From Massilia endophytica (GTDB lineage Bacteria; Pseudomonadota; Gammaproteobacteria; Burkholderiales; Burkholderiaceae_D), in contig NZ_CP088952.1 in the NCBI RefSeq assembly GCF_021165955.1, positions 1,240,001 through 1,304,000 of the forward strand: a DNA stretch of 64,000 nucleotides. Reading direction: 5' to 3'. A model generated the notes under the pieces. The model was not told the DNA's origin. It did not search any database and worked only from the letters and a program-made list of their open reading frames with translations. Positions within the stretch are counted from its first letter, which is position 1. Every line of letters begins with the position of its first letter. Below are positions 55,027-64,000 of this stretch, piece by piece. Both the position numbers and the translations under genes were made by a program.

Positions 55027-56481
55027 ATGTACGCAGCGGTCGACCTCGGGTCCAACAGTTTTCGCCTCTCCGTCGGCAAGCACGACGGCGACACCATCCG
55101 CGTCCTGAAAAGCATGCGCGAGCCGATCCGGCTCGCCGCAGGCCTGGACAGCGCGGGCAACCTGAGCGAAGAGGCCATCGAGCGCGCCATTGCCTGCCTG
55201 CGCAACTTCCGCACTGCGCTTGCGGCCTACCAGCTCGACGCCATCCGCGTCGTCGCCACCTCCACGCTGCGCCAGGCGCGCAATGTGGCCGCCTTCCTTC
55301 CCCGGGCCGAGCAGGCCATCGGCCAGCCGATCGAAATCATCTCCGGCGAGGAGGAAGGGCGCCTGATCTACATGGGCGTGGCGCAATCGCTGGCCCAGCC
55401 CTCCGAAAGGCGCCTGGTGATCGACATCGGCGGCGGGTCCACGGAACTGATTCTGGGCCGCGGGCCGGATATCGAACGGGTGGAATCCTTCAGCGTGGGC
55501 AGCGTGAAACAGAGCATGGCCTTCTTCGTGGGCGGCCGGGTGGACGCGCCATCGTTCGAGGCCGCCATCCTCTCCGCGCGCAGCCACTTCGAGGACGGAG
55601 CGCCGCCTTACCATCCCCAGTACTGGAAGCGGGCTTACGGCTCTTCCGGCACCATCCGCGCCATCGCCGACATCATCGAGAAAAACAACCTGGGCAAGGG
55701 CCTGACCCCGGCCAGCCTGGAGGCGCTCAAGCAGCGCTTCATCTCCCTCGGCCACGTGAGCCGCATCGACATGCCCGGCCTGCGCCCAGACCGCGCGGGC
55801 ACCGTGATCGGCGGCCTGGCCATCCTGATCGGCGTTTTCCACGAGCTGGGCATCTCCCAGGCGGAGCCCATCGAGGCGGGCCTGCGCATGGGCGTGATGT
55901 GGGACCTCTACCTGCGCTCGACGAAACGGGACCGCCGCGAACAGTCGGTGCAGGACTGCCTGCGCAAGTTCCATGCGGACGAAGCCCGCGCCGCGAAGGT
56001 GGCGGACATGGCCCTGGCCATGTTCAGCCTCGCGAAACCGGCGGGCGAGGCCATGGCCCGTCCCCTGTACTGGAGTGCGCTGCTCCATGAAATCGGCATG
56101 GTGGTGTCGCAGACCGGCTACCACAAGCACGGCGCCTACATGATCGAGAACGCGGACATGCCGGGCTTCACCACGCGCGAGCAGAGGCTCATGAGCCGCC
56201 TGGTCATGGCGCAGAAGGGAAATCTGCGCAAGGTGGAGGAGCAGCTTTCGGACGGCGACTTCGCCAAGGCCGTGGTGGCCCTGCGTCTTGCCATTTTGTT
56301 CATGCATTCGCGCATCGAGCCCGACTTCTCGGTGCTCAAACTTCGCGTAAAAAGCCGCATCGAACTGGAACTCCGCCGTTCCTGGGTGGCCGAGCACCCC
56401 ACCGTGGCCTACTGGTTCGAGAAGGAGCAGGAACTGTGGGACGAGGTGGGGGTGGATTTCACCGTCAAATCCCTGGCCTGA
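55027..56481 (+). CDS. ppx: Ppx/GppA exopolyphosphatase/pppGpp phosphatase
   Basis: 484 residues. The N-terminal actin-like ATPase fold has AAVDLGSNSFRL, ATSTLRQARN, ISGEEEGRLIY and VIDIGGGSTELILG (DIGGGSTEL phosphate loop). The C-terminal ~180 residues are an HD-like helical domain with LLHEIGMVVSQTGYHKHGAYM. It cuts polyphosphate or the pppGpp 5'-phosphate; Ppx and GppA cannot be separated by eye, and there is no ppk neighbour. It starts directly behind a repeat-rich leader. Confidence 0.85.
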   Translation: MYAAVDLGSNSFRLSVGKHDGDTIRVLKSMREPIRLAAGLDSAGNLSEEAIERAIACLRNFRTALAAYQLDAIRVVATSTLRQARNVAAFLPRAEQAIGQPIEIISGEEEGRLIYMGVAQSLAQPSERRLVIDIGGGSTELILGRGPDIERVESFSVGSVKQSMAFFVGGRVDAPSFEAAILSARSHFEDGAPPYHPQYWKRAYGSSGTIRAIADIIEKNNLGKGLTPASLEALKQRFISLGHVSRIDMPGLRPDRAGTVIGGLAILIGVFHELGISQAEPIEAGLRMGVMWDLYLRSTKRDRREQSVQDCLRKFHADEARAAKVADMALAMFSLAKPAGEAMARPLYWSALLHEIGMVVSQTGYHKHGAYMIENADMPGFTTREQRLMSRLVMAQKGNLRKVEEQLSDGDFAKAVVALRLAILFMHSRIEPDFSVLKLRVKSRIELELRRSWVAEHPTVAYWFEKEQELWDEVGVDFTVKSLA

Positions 56482-56583
56482 TGTGTCGCATATTCGCTCG
56501 AAGGAAGAAATATTGTATTAGAGAATGTATCGCTGCCTTGCAATTTTGCATACACTATAGCCTGAGCCAATCGGGGAGGCGGC

Positions 56584-57410
56584 ATGAGGGTAGCAAAGTG
56601 GCATAGCAGGGCATGGCGGATCGCGGGCGCAGTGGCGCTGCTTTCGCTGGCCGGCCTTGCCGCCGCCGAACCCGCGCCCCCGCCGTCGCCGGACAGGGCA
56701 TCCCCGTCCCGCATCATCACCCTCTGCTACGAGCGCGCCGACGTGCTGCCCTGGCGCAGCCAGGACGGCCGCGGCCTGAACTTCGACCTGCTGGACATGG
56801 TCGCCAGGCGCGAGAACATCGTATTCGAATACCGGGCCATGCCCTGGAAGCGCTGCCTGGCCGAACTCAAGGCCAACGAGGTGGACGGCGCCTTCGCCGT
56901 CAGCTACAAGTCCGACCGCCGCAGCATCGGCGAGTTCCCCGGCGGCGCCAGCCCGGATGCGAACAAGCGCATGCACATCGACCGCTACATGCTCCTGCGG
57001 CGCAAGGGCAGCAAGGTGGGCTGGGACGGCAAGGTTTTGAGCAATGTGGACGGCGCCATCGGCGCCCAGCTGGGCTACTCCGTGGGCGACCAGCTGCGCA
57101 GCCTGAACGTGACGGTGGACGAAGGCAGCCAGCGCTCGGACGAACTGGCGCGCAAGCTGATCGCCGGCCGCATCGCCGCTGCCGCCGTGGGCGGGAGCGA
57201 CGCCGTCACGCTGATGAACGGCCCCCTCGCGGCGCAGCTCGAACTGCTGCCCAAGCCCCTGGCCGAGAAGCCATACTTCCTGATCCTGTCGCGGCAGATG
57301 GTCGAACGCTGGCCCGAACAGTCGCAGCGGATCTGGTCCGCCATCGAGCAGGCGCGCAACAGCAGCGCCTACCAGCAGCTGGAACGTGCAGCGAAAGGCA
57401 AGCTGCCTTG

Positions 57411-57411
<1 letters not shown>
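56584..57411 (+). CDS. Periplasmic solute-binding protein (SBP family 3)
   Basis: 275 residues. The signal peptide ends near AGLAAA. Family-3 amino-acid-like binding protein features: LCYERADVLPWRSQDGRGLNFDLLDMVARRENI, FEYRAMPWKRCLAELKANEVDGAFAVSY and a second-lobe YSVGDQLRSL. No transporter genes are next to it. It runs into a hybrid kinase (TGATG, one base shared), so it probably delivers a ligand signal to that kinase rather than feed a permease. The ligand cannot be read from sequence. Confidence 0.85.
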
Positions 57412-60847
<3,436 letters not shown>

Positions 60848-60851
<4 letters not shown>

Positions 60852-61951
60852 ACAAGCCCGCCTCACGCCCCACCATCCTGATCGTGGATGACACGCCGGA
60901 CAACATCATGCTGCTGTCCAGCCTCCTGAAGGACCAGTACAACACCAAGGTCGCCACCAACGGCGCGACCGCCCTCCAGATCCTGCAGCACACGCCGGAA
61001 GTGGACATGGTGCTGCTGGACGTGATGATGCCGGACATGGACGGCTATGAGGTCTGCGCCCGCATCAAGGCCGATCCGCGCACCAGCGAAATTCCCGTGC
61101 TCTTCCTCACGGCGCGGAGCCAGCCGGAGGACGAAGCGAAAGGCCTGGGCCTTGGCGCAGTGGACTATCTCACCAAGCCTATCAGCCCGGCCATCCTGTT
61201 CGCGCGGGTGAGCACCCAGCTCACCCTGCGCGAGGCGCGCCGCGTGCTGGCGGACCGCAACCGCAGCCTGGAAGCCCTGGTGGCCGAACGCACCAGCCAG
61301 ATCACGCGCATGCAGGACGCCACCATCATGGCCATGGCCACCATGGCCGAAACGCGTGACAACGAAACGGGCAACCATATCCGCCGCACGCAGAACTACG
61401 TGAAGGCGCTGGCGCTGAAGCTCAAGGACCATCCGCGCTTCGCGGACGAGCTGACGGAAGAGAATATCGAGCTGCTGTACAAGTCCGCGCCGCTGCACGA
61501 CATCGGCAAGGTGGGCATCCCCGACCGCATCCTGCACAAGCCGGGCCGCCTGGACAGGGATGAATTCGAGATCATGAAGCTGCACGCCGAATATGGTGGC
61601 GACACCATCCGCCAGGTGGAGAAGCACCTGGGCGGCACCAACTCCTTCCTGACCTACGCGCGGGAGATCGCCCAGTCGCACCAGGAGAAGTGGGATGGCT
61701 CCGGCTATCCCGAGAACCTGAGCGGCGACGCCATTCCCGTATCGGCGCGCCTGATGGCGGTGGCCGATGTCTACGACGCCCTCATCACGAAGCGCGTCTA
61801 CAAGCCCGCCTTCAGCCACGAGGAAGCCCTGAGCATCATGCGCAAGGGCAGGGGAAGCCACTTCGACCCCGACATGCTGGATGCCTTCATGGAAATCGAA
61901 CAGCGCTTCGCCCAGATTGCGCAGGAGTTCCGCGACGCGGAAGAGGTGTGA
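60848..61951 (+). CDS. Response regulator with HD-GYP domain
   Basis: 367 residues. Receiver ~10-125 with Asp58 (LLDVMMPDMDGYE) and Lys in YLTKPIS; a short coiled coil ~130-165; then HD-GYP ~170-360 with the metal motif HD (His217-Asp218, LHDIGKVGIPD), the HxxxW QSHQEKWDGSGYP block, which contains the GYP triad, and DVYDALI. It degrades cyclic-di-GMP when phosphorylated. The ATG overlaps the kinase stop (ATGA). Together with the kinase it links a periplasmic ligand to c-di-GMP breakdown. Confidence 0.92.
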
Positions 61952-62026
61952 AATTTTGTAATACTCGGCGTTCTTTCCGGAAAATAGTATATATTGTTTA
62001 TATTATTGAATCAGGAAGGAACGTCC

Positions 62027-62503
62027 ATGCCCATCGCCAAGACCACCAAGCCAGCCGCGAAGGCTGCCGCCAAACCCGCCGCGAAAGCCGCCGTCAAACC
62101 TGCCGCCAGGGCCGCAGCCAAGCCTGCAGCGAAAGCGGCGCCGAAGGCGCCCGTGAAGGCCGCTGCCCGTCCCGCCGCCAAGGCCGCCGCTCCCGCCAAG
62201 GCGCCCAAGCCCGTGAAAGCCGCCAAGCCCGCAAAGGCCCGTCCGGCGGAAAAGGCTTCGGACGTGCTGAAGGAAAAACCGCGCAAGGAAAAGCTGGTGC
62301 GCGACAGCTTCACCATGCCGGAGGCGGAATACGCCGTGCTGGGACAGGTGAAGAAGGCCTGCCTGAAGGCCGGTTTCGAAATCAAGAAGAGCGAGCTGCT
62401 GCGCATCGGCGTCGCCCTGATCAGCCAGATCGACATGGCCACCCTGCAAAGCGTGCTGGCTTCGCTGCCCCAGCTGAAGACGGGGCGCCCGAAGAAGGCC
62501 TGA
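62027..62503 (+). CDS. Histone H1-like KAP-repeat DNA-binding protein
   Basis: 158 residues from the ATG with AGGAAGG upstream. Residues ~1-85 are lysine/alanine/proline repeats (KPAAKAA-type, over ten times) as in H1-like and AlgP-type nucleoid proteins; the C-terminal ~70 residues are a folded domain (FTMPEAEYAVLGQVKKACLKAGFEIKKSELLRIG, then LPQLKTGRPKKA). It probably binds DNA through the tail and may bind a partner or a second DNA site through the domain. Preceded by an AT-rich leader containing ATATTGTTTATATTATTG. Confidence 0.8.
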   Translation: MPIAKTTKPAAKAAAKPAAKAAVKPAARAAAKPAAKAAPKAPVKAAARPAAKAAAPAKAPKPVKAAKPAKARPAEKASDVLKEKPRKEKLVRDSFTMPEAEYAVLGQVKKACLKAGFEIKKSELLRIGVALISQIDMATLQSVLASLPQLKTGRPKKA

Positions 62504-62586
62504 TGTCATCGAACGGACATGCCGCTGTCATGGCCGTGAAGCAATAGAAGGCTAGGCTTGCTTTGTCTCCACTCCAAGGACAAAGC

Positions 62587-63366
62587 ATGCCAATCCTGAC
62601 CGAACAGACGACACTCAAGGCCGCGCCCGCGCGGCTGGTGCTCAGCATGGCCAGCACGCCGGACGAACTGCGCGAGGTGCAGCGCCTGCGCTACAAGGTC
62701 TTCATCGAGGCCATGGGCCTGTCCTCCCTGCAGCGGGCCGATGGCCTGGACTGCGACGAGTTCGACGCCTTCTGCGACCACCTGATCGTGCGCGAATCGG
62801 ACAGCCTGCGCGTGGTGGGCACCTACCGCCTGCTCAGCCCCGAAGGCGCGCGCCGCCTGGGCCGCGTCTATTCCGAGAACGAATTCGACCTGGGGCGGCT
62901 GAATCATCTGCGCGGACGCATGGTGGAAGCGGGCCGCGCCTGCATCCATCCGGACTACCGCGGCGGCAGCGTGATCATGCTGCTCTGGTCCGGCCTGGCG
63001 GAATATATGCGCCGCCAGCGCTGCGACCATCTGGCAGGCTGCGCCAGCATCAGCCTTGCGGATGGCGGACACAATGCGGTGGCGGTCTACGAACAGCTGC
63101 GCCGCACGCATCTGGCCCCGGCCGAATACCGCGTCACGCCCCACCTGCCGTTCCCCTTCCAGAAGCTGGCGCCGTCCGTGTCGCCACAGATTCCGCCGCT
63201 GCTGAAGGGCTATATGCGTTCGGGGGCCTGGATCTGCGGCGAACCTGCCTGGGACCCGGATTTCGAAAGTGCCGATCTGTTCCTGCTGATGCCGCTGGCC
63301 AAGCTGGACGCGCGCTATGCACGCCACTACGGCATGGGAGATACGCCGCTGCCAGCGGCGGCGTAA
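62587..63366 (+). CDS. olsB: GNAT acyltransferase, OlsB-like
   Basis: 259 residues. The start ATG at 62587 has AAGGACA upstream; an in-frame TTG at 62563 is less likely. It carries the GNAT core of the ornithine-lipid acyltransferase/hemolysin-like family: RLRYKVFIEAMGL, then DEFDAFCDHLIV, RVVGTYRLL and VEAGRACIHPDYRGG. OlsB makes lyso-ornithine lipid from ornithine and a 3-hydroxyacyl-ACP; the olsA partner is not adjacent, so the assignment is family-level. It converges with the small HTH gene. Confidence 0.7.
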   Translation: MPILTEQTTLKAAPARLVLSMASTPDELREVQRLRYKVFIEAMGLSSLQRADGLDCDEFDAFCDHLIVRESDSLRVVGTYRLLSPEGARRLGRVYSENEFDLGRLNHLRGRMVEAGRACIHPDYRGGSVIMLLWSGLAEYMRRQRCDHLAGCASISLADGGHNAVAVYEQLRRTHLAPAEYRVTPHLPFPFQKLAPSVSPQIPPLLKGYMRSGAWICGEPAWDPDFESADLFLLMPLAKLDARYARHYGMGDTPLPAAA

Positions 63367-63385
63367 GGGAAGGAGAGCGCGCCGC

Positions 63386-63673
63386 TCAGTGCACCGATTC
63401 GGAGGAGAGCTCCTTGAGCTCCTTGATGCTCATGTCCGACTTCTCATGCATGCGCAGCAAAATGGTGGCGCCCACTGCGAGCTTGCGGTGGCGGATCTTG
63501 CTGATGATGGGCGGTTGAACTTCCAGCACCCGGCACAGCTCCGCATCGTTTTTCAGGTTCATGCGCTCGATGAGGGTGTCCAGCAGCTTGTTTGGGACAA
63601 AGCTCGACGGCTCCAGCGCCCTGGCACGGTTCATCGCTTCGATCAATTCGAGTTTCTTCTGCCGTACGCTCAT
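63386..63673 (-). CDS. Small helix-turn-helix protein
   Basis: 95 residues from the ATG at 63673, preceded by GGAGGAG. The middle segment has an HTH-like pattern (LKNDAELCRVLEVQPPIISKIRHRK) typical of XRE/Cro-type or phage-regulator proteins, with a basic helix and a short C-terminal tail (IKELKELSSE). It probably binds DNA. The ~150-base gap upstream contains a palindrome and direct repeats suitable for an autoregulatory operator. Confidence 0.7.
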   Translation of the reverse strand: MSVRQKKLELIEAMNRARALEPSSFVPNKLLDTLIERMNLKNDAELCRVLEVQPPIISKIRHRKLAVGATILLRMHEKSDMSIKELKELSSESVH

Positions 63674-63720
63674 TTGCTCCTCCCTTAAAAGTTGCACGCC
63701 GCGAAGAGATATCAGGATGA

Positions 63721-63767
63721 CTTGATAAAGTGAAATAAAAGCATGCTTGATAACAAAGCAAGTTATC
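63721..63767. promoter_or_regulatory. Palindrome and direct repeats upstream of the HTH gene
   Basis: GATAAC-N7-GTTATC (63749-63767) is a perfect inverted repeat. CTTGATAA occurs at 63721 and again at 63746, 25 bp apart. On the minus strand a TTGCTT/TTATTT promoter-like pair overlaps the inverted repeat, so binding there could shut the gene off. Regulator identity is inferred from position. Confidence 0.45.
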
Positions 63768-63824
63768 TAAACTATACTACGGCCAGAGATATTTGCGCGC
63801 GCGGGCGCTAAAAATAATGCGGGT

Positions 63825-64000
63825 TTATTGCGCGAGAGGCTTGACGGATGGCGCAGTCTGCAAACCGTCCCGTGTGAGGATGAGCGTACGATCCGCCATG
63901 GCTGCGGCTGAGGCTGAATGAGTCACCATGATGGTGCAGGCCCCGTTGGCGCGGATCTCTTGTTGCAAAAGCAGCAGAACCTGATGGGCGGTATCGGGAT
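63825..64000 (-). CDS. ABC transporter ATP-binding protein, C-terminal fragment
   Basis: 58 codons at the right edge, open beyond the window, ending in TAA at 63827-63825. The segment CTIMVTHSASAAAMADRTLILTRDG contains the H-loop His (VTHS) and the DRTLILTRDG strand that closes an ABC ATPase of the LolD/MacB lipoprotein or lipid-export type. The rest of the protein is outside the window, so substrate and partner are unknown. Confidence 0.65.
   Translation of the reverse strand, partial: PDTAHQVLLLLQQEIRANGACTIMVTHSASAAAMADRTLILTRDGLQTAPSVKPLAQ

Noticed and set aside
62041..62250. Short tandem DNA repeats, considered as a CRISPR or satellite
   Set aside because: The repeats encode in-frame KPAAKAA-type peptide units of the H1-like protein and have no spacer structure.

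Overview
The window is GC-rich DNA, densely packed on both strands, with short gaps and frequent ATGA or TGATG overlaps. The gene set suggests a free-living betaproteobacterium of the Burkholderiales, most likely Oxalobacteraceae of the Massilia/Duganella type. That placement is inferred from gene content and style. No rRNA or marker gene is present, I saw no tRNA, and I saw no CRISPR array, insertion sequence or transposase.

Left part (about 1-31.6 kb) looks accessory. It opens inside a giant YD-repeat (RHS-like) surface or toxin-delivery protein whose N-terminus lies off the window; at least 5,993 residues are visible. It has ten ordered ~143-residue repeats, then ~71-residue repeats, a non-YD insert, classic YD repeats, a LysM domain, glycine-zipper segments and a lower-GC C-terminal tip. 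A small TPR protein follows. Next come an isolated fliQ-fliR pair without fliP, a beta-helix lipoprotein, a stand-alone receiver protein, a MalT-like/BTAD regulator and a PAS-GGDEF-EAL protein. A lower-GC stretch follows with a di-haem cytochrome c peroxidase, a small cupredoxin and a REC-PAS-GGDEF protein.

Middle part (31.7-46.4 kb): an Fe(II)/2-oxoglutarate prolyl hydroxylase coupled to a small STAS-like protein, then a tight TonB-receptor / YfiR / hybrid-kinase operon. After that is a six-gene operon with the parts of an itaconate degradation pathway: CoA transferase, MaoC hydratase, CitE-type lyase, acyl-CoA dehydrogenase, MmgE/PrpD protein and a TRAP solute-binding protein. A LysR regulator converges on its 3' end. 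Several very small genes and a REP-like double hairpin follow.

Right part (46.4-64 kb) looks like core genome: a paired M16 protease (one active, one lacking the zinc motif), a hotdog thioesterase, a CHASE-PAS-GGDEF-EAL protein, a spermidine-synthase-like protein, a diguanylate cyclase-like membrane protein with GGAEF, and Ppx/GppA. Next is a solute-binding protein / hybrid kinase / HD-GYP operon, then a histone H1-like KAP-repeat protein, an OlsB-like acyltransferase, a small HTH protein with a palindromic upstream site, and the end of an ABC-transporter ATPase.

Cyclic-di-GMP and two-component signalling dominate: four GGDEF proteins, two with EAL, one HD-GYP protein, two hybrid kinases and several receivers. 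The most interesting items are the architecture of the giant YD protein with its neighbours, the YfiR protein coupled to a histidine kinase instead of a cyclase, and the itaconate operon with a TRAP binding protein but no TRAP permease.
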